DNA of 25,410 nt from Candidatus Moraniibacteriota bacterium (GCA_003157295.1 PMJF01000019.1:6350-31759); one strand, 5' to 3'; numbered from the stretch's first letter, positions 8,056 through 14,983 are shown. Translations and numbers: made by a program. The notes: generated by a model from the sequence alone, not told the origin.

Positions 8056-8172
8056 GTAGCTTGAAAAGTTAATATTCCATAGGTTTACGAGCTCCAATCA
8101 CAATTTCCCCCTATTTGTGATTGGAACTCGTAAACTTTTCCGTATTATTCTATTCCTTCCAACGAGAAGGAA
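8056..8172 (+). ncRNA. Candidate structured non-coding RNA
   Basis: Just after the promoter's expected start site, arms 8083-8103 and 8115-8135 form a 21-position stem with a single mismatch (8092 against 8126) and an 11-base loop, TTTCCCCCTAT. An alternative 8-bp pairing, GAAAAGTT (8063-8070) with AACTTTTC (8133-8140), competes for the base of the right arm. A second hairpin, TTCCTTC/GAAGGAA (8153-8159 and 8166-8172), follows. No open reading frame explains it and no classic terminator marks its end, so the 3' limit is uncertain. It does not show the signatures of tmRNA, RNase P RNA or SRP RNA. It may instead be a long-stem repeat element that happens to carry a promoter. Confidence 0.45.
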
Positions 8173-8254
8173 GAAAAACAAAAATAAATATTTTTGAAAA
8201 AAAATAAATATCAAAAAAAGGTTCTTTAAACCGCGGAAAGGTTATGCGAATATC

Positions 8255-8341
8255 AGACATGTAGACAAACTACATGCTAGAATGTTATTACGATGCCTTT
8301 CACCCGGGCTAGCAATACTCATGGCATGTTGGTACATGTCT
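8255..8341. other. Structured intergenic DNA/RNA domain with nested and crossing pairings
   Basis: AGACATGTA (8255-8263) is complementary to TACATGTCT (8333-8341), closing an 87-base domain. Inside, CATGTAG (8258-8264) and CTACATG (8270-8276) form a perfect 7-bp hairpin that competes with the closing stem. GCTAG (8276-8280) with CTAGC (8309-8313) and ATGCC (8293-8297) with GGCAT (8323-8327) cross each other, a pseudoknot-like arrangement. No coding potential fits. It could be the 3' part of an RNA started at 8056, or a relic of a repeat. Confidence 0.4.
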
Positions 8342-8345
8342 AACG

Positions 8346-8393
8346 CCAGCGGGCTCCGCCACATTATTATAATTTGGGCGTTGAGCCCGCTGG
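8346..8393. repeat. GC-rich inverted repeat upstream of yraN
   Basis: CCAGCGGGCTC (8346-8356) and GAGCCCGCTGG (8383-8393) are perfect complements. Inner CGCC (8357-8360) and GGCG (8377-8380) extend the stem past a two-base bulge, with an AT-rich loop between. No T-run follows on either strand, so a terminator is unlikely; a REP-type palindrome is more likely. Confidence 0.6.
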
Positions 8394-8463
8394 ATTGACC
8401 AACTTATATAATACAGGTGAAGAAGATCGGCTTTGAAGAGGCGGTTTTTTTGTTGTCCTATTC

Positions 8464-8472
8464 TGCTATAAT
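8464..8472 (+). promoter_or_regulatory. Extended -10 promoter at the yraN start
   Basis: TGCTATAAT, a perfect -10 hexamer with the TGN extension. No good -35 is present. The expected start site falls at about 8479-8480, on the ATG chosen for yraN, which would make the mRNA leaderless. Confidence 0.5.
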
Positions 8473-8479
8473 GGAAACA

Positions 8480-8872
8480 ATGGACCGGGAGCAAAATAAA
8501 AAAATTGGCCGGACTGGCGAAATCATCGCCGCGAATTACCTGAAAAGAAATGGTTACCGAATCTTGGATATGAATTTTGAGAATAGACTTGGATACCGAA
8601 TCGGAGAGCTGGACATTGTCGCCCGCGAAGAGAGTACAGGCGAAATCGCTTTTGTCGAGGTGAAAACGCGCCAAAAGGGGAGCTCGGGATCAGCGCATCC
8701 AGAGCTGGCTATCACTCGTGCCAAATACCGGCGCCTCACGCTCATTCTCGGCCGGTATCTCCGCCAAAATCGTTTGGAAGACTCCCCGCATCGGCTGGAC
8801 GCGATTTCGATCGAGATGGATATGGCAAAACGAAAAGCCAAGCTTCGGCATTTGAAATATATATATTATTAA
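8480..8872 (+). CDS. yraN: YraN/UPF0102 family endonuclease-like protein
   Basis: 130 aa, typical of the YraN (UPF0102) family, which has a restriction-endonuclease-like fold related to Holliday junction resolvases. The family pattern is clear: an N-terminal GRTGEIIAANYLKRNGYRILDMNF, then GELDIVAREE and FVEVKTRQ, giving the E-x-D-x-E-V-K arrangement of nuclease active sites. Its cellular role remains unsettled in the family. The ATG at 8480 is preferred: 8471 overlaps the -10 hexamer, and the longer in-frame GTG at 8417 adds residues outside the family. It is followed closely by the DksA/TraR gene, which has its own promoter. Confidence 0.85.
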   Translation: MDREQNKKIGRTGEIIAANYLKRNGYRILDMNFENRLGYRIGELDIVAREESTGEIAFVEVKTRQKGSSGSAHPELAITRAKYRRLTLILGRYLRQNRLEDSPHRLDAISIEMDMAKRKAKLRHLKYIYY

Positions 8873-8881
8873 TGCTATACT
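8852..8881 (+). promoter_or_regulatory. Promoter for the DksA/TraR-family gene
   Basis: TTGAAA (8852-8857), an 18-base spacer ending in TGC, and TATACT (8876-8881). The start would be near 8888, leaving about 23 bases before the ATG at 8911. The -35 lies inside the last codons of yraN. Confidence 0.6.
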
Positions 8882-8910
8882 TTATATCGCCTAATACTAA
8901 TCAAAAAACT

Positions 8911-8949
8911 ATGCTCGACCAAAAAATTCAGGAGGAGCTCAAACAATAA
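8911..8949 (+). other. Twelve-codon leader ORF, or severed N-terminus of the DksA/TraR protein
   Basis: ATG at 8911 opens MLDQKIQEELKQ and then meets TAA at 8947-8949. The next codon, TTG at 8950, continues in the same frame as the DksA/TraR coding sequence. The peptide reads as a natural coiled-coil N-terminus for that protein. AGGAGGAG (8930-8937) inside it could serve as the ribosome-binding site for the TTG. It is either a nonsense mutation, a sequence error, or a short translated leader. Confidence 0.55.
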
Positions 8950-9270
8950 TTGATAGCAGAAAAAAAACGTTTGGAGGAAAATCTAGCTGGACTTGAATCG
9001 TCCCCGAAGAAACTGGACAGGGAATACCAGACCGCTTTCTCGGAGATCGAAAGGGATGAAGAGGCCAATGCTGATGAAATGGAGATGTATGAAAGTAACG
9101 TAGCCACCGATGAAACCCTGAAAAATGAGCTCAAAAAAGTGAAGGCAGCTCTCTCCGCCATGGAAAAGGGAACCTACGGATTTTGTGAGAATTGCCAAAA
9201 GGAAATACCTCTCGAGCGACTCCGGGCTTACCCGCAGGCTGATACGTGCCTTGATTGTTTGCCTCGTTAG
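8950..9270 (+). CDS. DksA/TraR-family zinc-finger transcription regulator
   Basis: 106 aa as read from the TTG start. A charged, helical N-terminal two-thirds (predicted coiled coil) is followed by a C4 zinc finger: Cys79 and Cys82 (FCENC), then Cys100 and Cys103 (TCLDC). Family members insert the coiled coil into the RNA polymerase secondary channel and alter promoter kinetics, often with ppGpp. The E. coli DksA tip motif is not preserved exactly; DEEANADEME is the acidic counterpart. The TTG start is forced by the in-frame TAA immediately before it; AGGAGGAG lies 12 bases upstream. If the TAA were a sense codon the protein would start at 8911 and have 119 aa. Confidence 0.8.
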   Translation: MIAEKKRLEENLAGLESSPKKLDREYQTAFSEIERDEEANADEMEMYESNVATDETLKNELKKVKAALSAMEKGTYGFCENCQKEIPLERLRAYPQADTCLDCLPR

Positions 9271-9348
9271 AGAAAAAATTTTTCGCGCCCTTTTCGCAAA
9301 ACACATTTTCCATTGGAAATTTTCTAATGGGACCAAAAATAAAAATGA

Positions 9349-9744
9349 ATGAAAAATTATCTTCGGCTTATATTTTTATTCTTTTTCCTTGTTTCGGTTG
9401 ATCAGGTTTTTAAGTTTTCTTTTTCAGCGACTTCCATCTGCAACAAAAACATCGCTTGGAGCATTCCCATCGCTCCAAGCTTTTTTTATTTTCTCTGGGT
9501 CGTGATCATTGTCATTTTGATATACGCATTCCTCAACGCAAAGCCTATCGATCAGAAGTATTTTCTAATTCTTATTTTTTCCGGAGCTGTTTCCAATATG
9601 ATCGATCGGATTCATTTGGGATGCGTCGTCGACTATATCGACCTCAAAATATTCCCCGTGTTTAATTTAGCTGATATGTATATTACGTTTGGAATAATTT
9701 TGTTAATAATTATAAATTTAAAATTTCAAATGAATCCTAAATGA
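9349..9744 (+). CDS. lspA: Lipoprotein signal peptidase (signal peptidase II), short form
   Basis: Membrane aspartyl protease that cleaves lipoprotein signal peptides. At 131 aa it is shorter than the usual 150-170. Hydrophobic helices lie at about 5-16, 43-61, 71-83 and 108-125. Family boxes are recognisable: Asp18 and Lys22 in SVDQVFKF, NKNIAWSI (the usual N-x-G-A-A-F box, diverged), SNMIDR (82-87), and the catalytic Asp95 (CVVDYID) and Asp109 (VFNLADMYITFG). The missing length comes from the loop between helix 1 and the second box. Its presence implies that lipoproteins are made. The start ATG has little Shine-Dalgarno support. Confidence 0.85.
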   Translation: MKNYLRLIFLFFFLVSVDQVFKFSFSATSICNKNIAWSIPIAPSFFYFLWVVIIVILIYAFLNAKPIDQKYFLILIFSGAVSNMIDRIHLGCVVDYIDLKIFPVFNLADMYITFGIILLIIINLKFQMNPK

Positions 9745-9751
9745 TTAAATT

Positions 9752-9826
9752 TTAAAAGTTTTAAAATTTTTCCATTTTTTTATTTAAAATTGATTTGTAA
9801 TTTCAAATTTATAATTTAAAATTTTC
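9752..9826. repeat. AT-rich low-complexity spacer before comM
   Basis: Nearly pure A/T with repeated TTTTAAAA and AAATTT words, including AAATTTATAATTT (9805-9817) shared with the spacer near 7983. TTGATT (9790-9795) and TATAAT (9810-9815) are present but only 14 bases apart, so a promoter for comM is doubtful. Confidence 0.4.
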
Positions 9827-9831
9827 GATTT

Positions 9832-11358
9832 ATGTCTTCAAAAGTCTTGAGCGCCACCACACTTGGTCTGGCGAGCCACATCGTCGAAGTCGAAGCCGAC
9901 ACTCATTCCGGAACACATATTTTTTCCATCGTTGGCCTGCCTGACGCGGCCGTCAAGGAATCGCGCGACCGAGTAGACTCAGCCATTAAAAATTCCGGTT
10001 TTAAGCCGCCGCATCAATGCGGACATATCACGATCAATCTCGCTCCGGCCGATATCCGAAAAGAAGGGCCCCTTTACGACCTTCCTATCGCTTTGGGATT
10101 ATTGATCGCCACCAGACAAGTAAAAGCCGACGTTCAAAAAAAACTTTTTGTCGGAGAACTTTCTCTTGATGGGAAGCTTCGTCCGGTGAGCGGCGTCTTG
10201 CCGATTGCCATTATGGCTAGAGAAAAAGAAATTTCAGAAATAATCGTGCCATTTGAGAACGCCAAGGAGGCCGCGGTGGTTGAGGGCCTTCGCGTCATTC
10301 CGGCCAAAAGTTTTCAGGAGCTCATCGCGCATCTCACTGGAGAAAAGATCATCGAACCCGAACCTCCGCAAGATCTCGAAAAATTTTTCGATCCCCAAAA
10401 ATATCTGTCCGATATGGCGCATGTCAAAGGCCAGGAATACGCTAAGCGCGCGCTTGAGGTCGCTGCGGCCGGCGGGCATAATGTGCTTCTCTCCGGTCCG
10501 CCCGGATCGGGAAAAACTTTGCTTGCCCGCACGTTTCCTTCGATCATGCCGCCACTAACTTTTCCGGAAGCGCTTGAGATCACCAAAATATTTTCCATCG
10601 CCGGAAAACTCTCGCGGGGAATATCGCTCATTTCCGAACGCCCTTACCGTTCTCCCCACCACAGCGCTTCAGCTGTTTCCCTCGTGGGCGGAGGGCAATT
10701 TCCAAAACCCGGCGAGATCAGTCTCGCGCATCGCGGCGTGTTGTTTCTCGACGAGTTTCCCGAATTTGGCCGTTCGGTTTTGGAAAACCTTCGCCAACCT
10801 TTGGAGGATGGAGAGATCAGCGTTTCGCGCGCCCAAGCAACTCTTTCTTTTCCGGCCCGCTTCACTCTTATTGCTGCCATGAATCCCTGTCCCTGCGGCA
10901 ACGCGACCGACCCGGAGAGGCTTTGCGGCTGCAGTCCGTCTGCGATCATCAAATATCAGAGAAAAATTTCCGGACCCATTCTCGACCGCATTGATATCCA
11001 CGCCGAAGTTCCCCGCATGAAATTCGAAAAGCTATCCGAATCCAAAGAAGGCGAAAGCAGCATTTCTACCCGAAAGCGCGTTACCGCCGCGCGCGAACGG
11101 CAATTGGAACGCTTCAAAAATATTGACGGCCTCATCACCAACTCCGAAATGGGCAGCCAGCACATCAAAAAATTCTGCCCGCTCGGCGAAAAAGAGCTCG
11201 ACCTTCTGCGGCGTGCGGTCAATCAGCTCCATCTTTCCGCCAGAGCCTACCATCGCATCATCAAGATCGCCCGCACCATCGCCGACCTTGCTGGCTCCGA
11301 AGACATTGCGTCTGGGCACATCGCCGAAGCGATCCAATACAGGCAGAGGCAGGCCTGA
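9832..11358 (+). CDS. comM: ComM/YifB-family Mg-chelatase-like AAA+ ATPase
   Basis: 508 aa, full length for ComM/YifB. The N-terminal Lon-protease-like region (about 1-170; VGLPDAAVKESRDRV) is followed by the Mg-chelatase-type AAA+ domain with Walker A GPPGSGKT (222-229), Walker B VLFLDEF (303-309), the cysteine cluster CPCG...CGC (353-367) and the arginine motif GPILDRIDIH (Arg386), then the C-terminal helical region (LSARAYHRIIKIARTIADL). In Vibrio and Haemophilus ComM is a hexameric helicase that extends branch migration when transformed DNA is integrated. That role would fit DNA uptake by the downstream secretion-like cluster, but the family also occurs in non-competent bacteria. Confidence 0.93.
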   Translation: MSSKVLSATTLGLASHIVEVEADTHSGTHIFSIVGLPDAAVKESRDRVDSAIKNSGFKPPHQCGHITINLAPADIRKEGPLYDLPIALGLLIATRQVKADVQKKLFVGELSLDGKLRPVSGVLPIAIMAREKEISEIIVPFENAKEAAVVEGLRVIPAKSFQELIAHLTGEKIIEPEPPQDLEKFFDPQKYLSDMAHVKGQEYAKRALEVAAAGGHNVLLSGPPGSGKTLLARTFPSIMPPLTFPEALEITKIFSIAGKLSRGISLISERPYRSPHHSASAVSLVGGGQFPKPGEISLAHRGVLFLDEFPEFGRSVLENLRQPLEDGEISVSRAQATLSFPARFTLIAAMNPCPCGNATDPERLCGCSPSAIIKYQRKISGPILDRIDIHAEVPRMKFEKLSESKEGESSISTRKRVTAARERQLERFKNIDGLITNSEMGSQHIKKFCPLGEKELDLLRRAVNQLHLSARAYHRIIKIARTIADLAGSEDIASGHIAEAIQYRQRQA

Positions 11359-11424
11359 AAAGAACTGCTTTTTCTTTATTATTGAAATAGTATATAGTAT
11401 ACAGTTAGGTTAGGCTGTTTATAT

Positions 11425-12360
11425 ATGAAAAAAATACTTATACTATTTCCTATTTTTCTCGTTGTTTTCGTCGCGCTTTATTTTTTCTGGCCGTTTCATA
11501 AGAGAAGCTTTGCTGCCGATAAATCTTTTACTGTCAGCCTTTCGGATAATGGAGCCATTTTTTCCGTCGCCACAAATTCCAAAACTGTTTCCGATTTTCT
11601 CAAGGAAAAAAATATTTCTCTAGGAAACAAAGATTATATTTTCCCCGATCCAAGCGCTAAAATTTTTCCCGGCAGCCGCATCACTATCCAGCACGCGATT
11701 CCGGTTGTCATTTCCGCCGATGGAAAAGATGTTTCGCTCAACACTACCGGAAAAACAGTCGGCGATGCTCTGACCGAAGCCGGCCTGACGTTAAGCCCGG
11801 TTGATAAAATTGTTCCCGGCATATCTGCGACGCTGTCCGCTAATTTAAAAATCATTGTGACTAGGATCAATATTGCCGAGATCACGGCAAACGAAGATAT
11901 CCCTTTTCAAACAGTGCAGAAAGAAGATAATACTGTTCTCTGGAAACATAACGCGGTGAAACAAGCAGGGACGAAAGGCGTCCGTGAAAAAAAATATCGC
12001 GTGACTTATACGAACGGGAAAGAAACAAATCGCGTGCTGATCGGAGCGACCATAACCCAGCCTCCGATAACCGAAATTGACGTGGTCGGCACAAAGATCA
12101 TCGTCGGAAAAACCCAGCAGGGAGACGCCACCTGGTACGCAAACGGGAACGATCTCACTTGCGCCAGCCTCGACTTCGCCCATGGGAAATATCTGCGCGT
12201 GACAAATCGAACGAACGGAAAATCAGTGATCGTGCTGGTTAACGACAGCGGCCCTTACGGAAAAGGAAGGGTTATCGACCTTAATAAGCCCGCCTTCAAA
12301 AAAATTGCCGACCTTGGCTCAGGGGTGATAAATGTGAAAGTGGAAGAGATTTTGAATTGA
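11425..12360 (+). CDS. Cell-wall protein with DUF348 repeats, G5 and RlpA-like domains
   Basis: 311 aa, exported or anchored by a single N-terminal hydrophobic segment (about 4-22). Two DUF348-type repeats follow (about 35-90 and 91-145; KTVSDFLKEKNISL and KTVGDALTEAGLTL), then a G5 domain (about 148-227), then an RlpA-like double-psi beta-barrel (about 233-310; GDATWYANG, LRVTNRTNGKSVIVLVNDSGPYGKGRVIDLN). Asp274 in VNDSGP corresponds to the conserved acidic residue of RlpA/MltA-like lytic transglycosylases. The architecture resembles the YabE and resuscitation-promoting factor group, so peptidoglycan cleavage or remodelling is likely. It starts 66 bases after comM, and its stop codon lies within a 22-bp palindrome. 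Confidence 0.85.
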   Translation: MKKILILFPIFLVVFVALYFFWPFHKRSFAADKSFTVSLSDNGAIFSVATNSKTVSDFLKEKNISLGNKDYIFPDPSAKIFPGSRITIQHAIPVVISADGKDVSLNTTGKTVGDALTEAGLTLSPVDKIVPGISATLSANLKIIVTRINIAEITANEDIPFQTVQKEDNTVLWKHNAVKQAGTKGVREKKYRVTYTNGKETNRVLIGATITQPPITEIDVVGTKIIVGKTQQGDATWYANGNDLTCASLDFAHGKYLRVTNRTNGKSVIVLVNDSGPYGKGRVIDLNKPAFKKIADLGSGVINVKVEEILN

Positions 12361-12379
12361 CGTCGCTGCAGCGACGTCA
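12358..12379. repeat. Perfect 22-bp palindrome over the stop codon of the G5/RlpA gene
   Basis: The half-sites TGACGTCGCTG and CAGCGACGTCA are exact complements with no loop. The first three bases are the TGA stop of the preceding gene. It may act as a protein-binding site, or as the end of the repeat element that follows. Without a T-run it is not a terminator. Confidence 0.75.
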
Positions 12380-12455
12380 TCTCCGTGAAAACAGGGATCC
12401 AGAAATTAAAAAACTTAATGAGTTAAAACTAGATTCCCGCTTTCGCGGAAATGAC
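12376..12455. repeat. Inverted pair of a REP-like element between the wall-protein gene and rsmA
   Basis: Bases 12376-12402 begin GTCATCTCCGTGAAAACA and end GGGATCCAG. Bases 12429-12455, read on the other strand, begin GTCATTTCCGCGAAAGC and end GGGAATCTAG. The two units are clearly related and face each other across 26 AT-rich bases. The right unit is itself a hairpin (CCCGCTTTCGCGG). The arrangement is that of a small palindromic or MITE-like element. Its right end supplies the first possible ATG of rsmA. Confidence 0.75.
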
Positions 12456-13275
12456 AACAAAAAGTATGCCAACGAAATTAGGCCAAAATTTTCTCACCGA
12501 TCCGGCTATCGCCGAAAAGATAGTGGATTCCGCCAATTTATCAAAAACCGATAATGTTCTTGAAATTGGCCCGGGGCAGGGAGCTTTGACAGAGCTTCTC
12601 GCCCAAAAAGCCGGGCGGGTTTTGGCCGTTGAAATCGACAAGGCGTTGATAATTCCCTTGAAAAAAGAATTGAATGATCAAAAAAATACCGAGATCATTA
12701 CAGGCGATATTTTGAAAATAAACCTCCCAAAAATGCTGGAAGAAAATAATTTTCAAAACTATAAAGTCGTCGCCAATCTTCCGTATTATATCACTTCAAA
12801 AATCATCCGCTTGCTGCTTGAGACAAAATATCCGCCGACTGAAATGATCTTGATGGTCCAAAAAGAAGTCGGGGAGAGAATCTGCGCGCCGAGCGGGAAA
12901 GAAAGCATCTTATCCATCTCCGTCAAATTCTACGCCGACCCGGAAATTCTCTTCTTTGTCCCCCGAGAAAATTTTGATCCGATTCCGGAAGTGGATTCTG
13001 CGGTGATCAGGGTCGTACAAAAGAAAGATCTATCCAGGGCGGATATAAAAAAGTTTTTCTCTCTTGTCCGCGCCGGTTTTTCTTCAAAAAGAAAAATGCT
13101 TTTGAATAACCTTTCGACGAGTTTCAATCTTCCCAAAGATGCCGTCTCGCGAATACTGAAAAAGGCCGGCTTGGAGCCGACCCAAAGAGCGCAAGAGTTG
13201 GAAGTGGAGAATTGGATAAAATTAAACGAGACTCTTGAGAAGCAAGAAATTGAAGTTTTGAAGGGATTGCGTTAG
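12451..13275 (+). CDS. rsmA: 16S rRNA (adenine1518-N6/adenine1519-N6)-dimethyltransferase
   Basis: KsgA/RsmA dimethylates the two adjacent adenines of the 3'-terminal 16S rRNA hairpin late in 30S assembly. 274 aa from this start, a normal length. Visible motifs: LGQNFLTD (10-17), SAM-binding motif I VLEIGPGQGAL (36-46), acidic EID (61-63), TGDILK (84-89), catalytic motif IV NLPYY (109-113), and the C-terminal RNA-binding helical region (VRAGFSSKRKMLLNNL). ATG 12451 lies within a REP-like element; ATG 12466 (MPTKLGQNFL) is an equally plausible start and would exclude repeat-derived residues. The last codons form one arm of an 18-bp inverted repeat shared with the downstream spacer. Confidence 0.94.
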   Translation: MTTKSMPTKLGQNFLTDPAIAEKIVDSANLSKTDNVLEIGPGQGALTELLAQKAGRVLAVEIDKALIIPLKKELNDQKNTEIITGDILKINLPKMLEENNFQNYKVVANLPYYITSKIIRLLLETKYPPTEMILMVQKEVGERICAPSGKESILSISVKFYADPEILFFVPRENFDPIPEVDSAVIRVVQKKDLSRADIKKFFSLVRAGFSSKRKMLLNNLSTSFNLPKDAVSRILKKAGLEPTQRAQELEVENWIKLNETLEKQEIEVLKGLR

Positions 13276-13325
13276 GCCGCAATTTCATTGCGGGCCAGCC
13301 TGCCTGAAAAACTTCAATTTCTTGC
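13242..13325. repeat. Nested inverted repeats between convergent rsmA and the prenyltransferase gene
   Basis: GCAAGAAATTGAAGTTTT (13242-13259), inside the last rsmA codons, is exactly complementary to 13308-13325. Between the arms, CCGCAAT (13277-13283) and ATTGCGG (13287-13293) form a second perfect hairpin with a TTC loop. No strong T-run follows on either strand. It could stabilise both mRNA 3' ends, or be the footprint of an inserted palindromic element. Confidence 0.7.
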
Positions 13326-13338
13326 GATTTTACTAAGG

Positions 13339-14973
13339 TCAAATCTTTATTGCCGGCCAAAAAACCAAATACGCTATCAAGAAAACATAAACAAACAACA
13401 ACCCAAAAACAAAAATATGTACCCTTCGGGGTGATATTTTTTTGTTCTGCAAAATCCAAAAAGAAAGCACGCCCAAGAGCATCGCCGGCAAAAACAAAGC
13501 TTTGGCGTTGAGGAGCACCACGCTGAGGCCATAGGACGCGAAAATTCCAAGTCCTATGGCGAAGCGTCCCCACGTTTCTCCCAAAAGGACCGGAACCGTC
13601 CAAATTCCGTCTTTTTTATCCCCTTCAATGTCTTTCAAATCCTTGATCGGAAGTGACAACGTCAGCGCGACAACCAGCAGCCAAACTAATTTCACCGGAA
13701 ACCCGGAGAGATCTTGATTGTCACTGATCAAAATAAATCCGGAAAAGGAAAGGATGACAAACGCCCAAGCTGAGAGAAAGGTGGCCAAAATCGGGAATCT
13801 TTTCAAGCGAAAGGGGAAAGACGAATAAGCCCAGACGATGAATTGGTAAGCAAGAATGAGCAAAAAAAACTTGACTCCCACGGTGAGCGCCAAAATTATC
13901 GAAACGATAGATGCCACCAAAAAAAGACGGCCGTATTCCTCTCTTTCCATTTTCCCGCTGGCAAGAGGCCGCTTGGCATTCGTCAACCGGTCAATGGCAA
14001 TATCCTCCCGGTCATTCCAGAAAACCGAGGCCAGCCAGGCAAAAACGGCCGCCAAAACAAGATTAGCCAGCGCAAGAAAAGAAAAAGCATCAATAGTCAG
14101 ATTATTTGGGAAACAGAAGGCACCCAGTCCCGCTCCGACCAAGACTATCCCAATATGCATTGAAATCTGGATCCAACGGACATTTTTGGCGATCAGCCAA
14201 AACTTTTCAGGGTAATGCTTCCAAAAAGAGAAGGTGAGCAAAAAAACCATTAAAAAGCCATATATAAGGTTCATTTTGACGTTAAGCGAGTTCAGGATAT
14301 CGCCCTCTGAAGCGGAAAAATACCGTGCCGGGGAGAGAAAAATGCCCGCCACATCGAAGCCTTGGACCGAAAACGGGCTTTTTGCCGGCGCGAGAAGAAA
14401 ATATGTGAGCCAGGAAGGGAAAGAGCCAAGGATAAAAAGCATTATATAAAGCAAAATTGCGCCAATAGCAGACTTCCGCACACTTCTAGTTTTGAGAAAG
14501 ATATATACAGTCACAAAAATCACTGCCAGCGCTACTTCGATCCTCACGCCGTAGGTTATCCCAAGCGTCGGATCCGATCCAAAGAAAGTGAAAAACCGCT
14601 TAACGAGCCCCGATGGACTGTCAAAAGCGTAAAAACTCCAACATTTTTGGGCTCCGCACAATATTTTGTCCAAAATTGGAGGAAGCACAACCAGCCAAAA
14701 ACCCCATAAAAGAACGTTGGCGGTTTTCTGAAGATATTCTTTGAGATAAACCGTCAAGAAAAGCAGCGCCAGAAGATAAGAAAAAAGAAAAAAAAGATAC
14801 GCGGCCAGCGTCGAACCGATAAAAAAGACCAGAGATTTATCAGCAAGGCCCAGCAGCAAATTTTCCCCCAATATTCGAACGGCAATGATAGCCGAAAATC
14901 CCAAGAGGAATTGGGAAATCGAGAGAGGGTAATTTTCAATTTTTTCGATGATTTTTTGGATTTTTTGAAGCAT
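13339..14973 (-). CDS. UbiA-family prenyltransferase with a long N-terminal membrane extension
   Basis: Integral membrane protein of 544 aa from ATG 14973 (MLQKIQKIIEKIENY). An in-frame ATG at 15045 would add 24 residues translated from a repeat region and is disfavoured. The C-terminal half (about 270-544) is a UbiA-type prenyltransferase. The first Asp-rich motif is NDREDIAIDRLTNAKRPLASG (Asn320, Asp324, Asp328); the second is KDLKDIEGDKKDG (Asp445, Asp448, Asp452). These bind Mg-diphosphate of the prenyl donor. The first 270 residues add about six hydrophobic helices of no family I recognise, and UbiA proteins are usually only about 300 aa. The acceptor cannot be told: a quinone ring, glycerol-phosphate lipid, ribose-phosphate or other. 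No quinone or lipid pathway genes adjoin it. Confidence 0.82.
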   Translation of the reverse strand: MLQKIQKIIEKIENYPLSISQFLLGFSAIIAVRILGENLLLGLADKSLVFFIGSTLAAYLFFLFSYLLALLFLTVYLKEYLQKTANVLLWGFWLVVLPPILDKILCGAQKCWSFYAFDSPSGLVKRFFTFFGSDPTLGITYGVRIEVALAVIFVTVYIFLKTRSVRKSAIGAILLYIMLFILGSFPSWLTYFLLAPAKSPFSVQGFDVAGIFLSPARYFSASEGDILNSLNVKMNLIYGFLMVFLLTFSFWKHYPEKFWLIAKNVRWIQISMHIGIVLVGAGLGAFCFPNNLTIDAFSFLALANLVLAAVFAWLASVFWNDREDIAIDRLTNAKRPLASGKMEREEYGRLFLVASIVSIILALTVGVKFFLLILAYQFIVWAYSSFPFRLKRFPILATFLSAWAFVILSFSGFILISDNQDLSGFPVKLVWLLVVALTLSLPIKDLKDIEGDKKDGIWTVPVLLGETWGRFAIGLGIFASYGLSVVLLNAKALFLPAMLLGVLSFWILQNKKISPRRVHIFVFGLLFVYVFLIAYLVFWPAIKI

Positions 14974-14983
14974 AATCTGTCGA

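Noticed and set aside
8346..8393. Intrinsic terminator for the candidate RNA
   Set aside because: The stem is strong but no T-run follows on either strand.
8321..8398. Short ORF of 25 codons from ATG 8321
   Set aside because: It overlaps the palindromic structures, has no ribosome-binding site and reads as random sequence.
8950..9270. Recoded stop codon (alternative genetic code)
   Set aside because: CPR lineages with a changed code reassign UGA, not UAA, and the other genes in the window show no in-frame stops.
11341..11424. Terminator or promoter between comM and the G5/RlpA gene
   Set aside because: GAAAAG/CTTTTTC is only a weak stem, and TTGAAA has no -10 box at correct spacing. The two genes may be cotranscribed.
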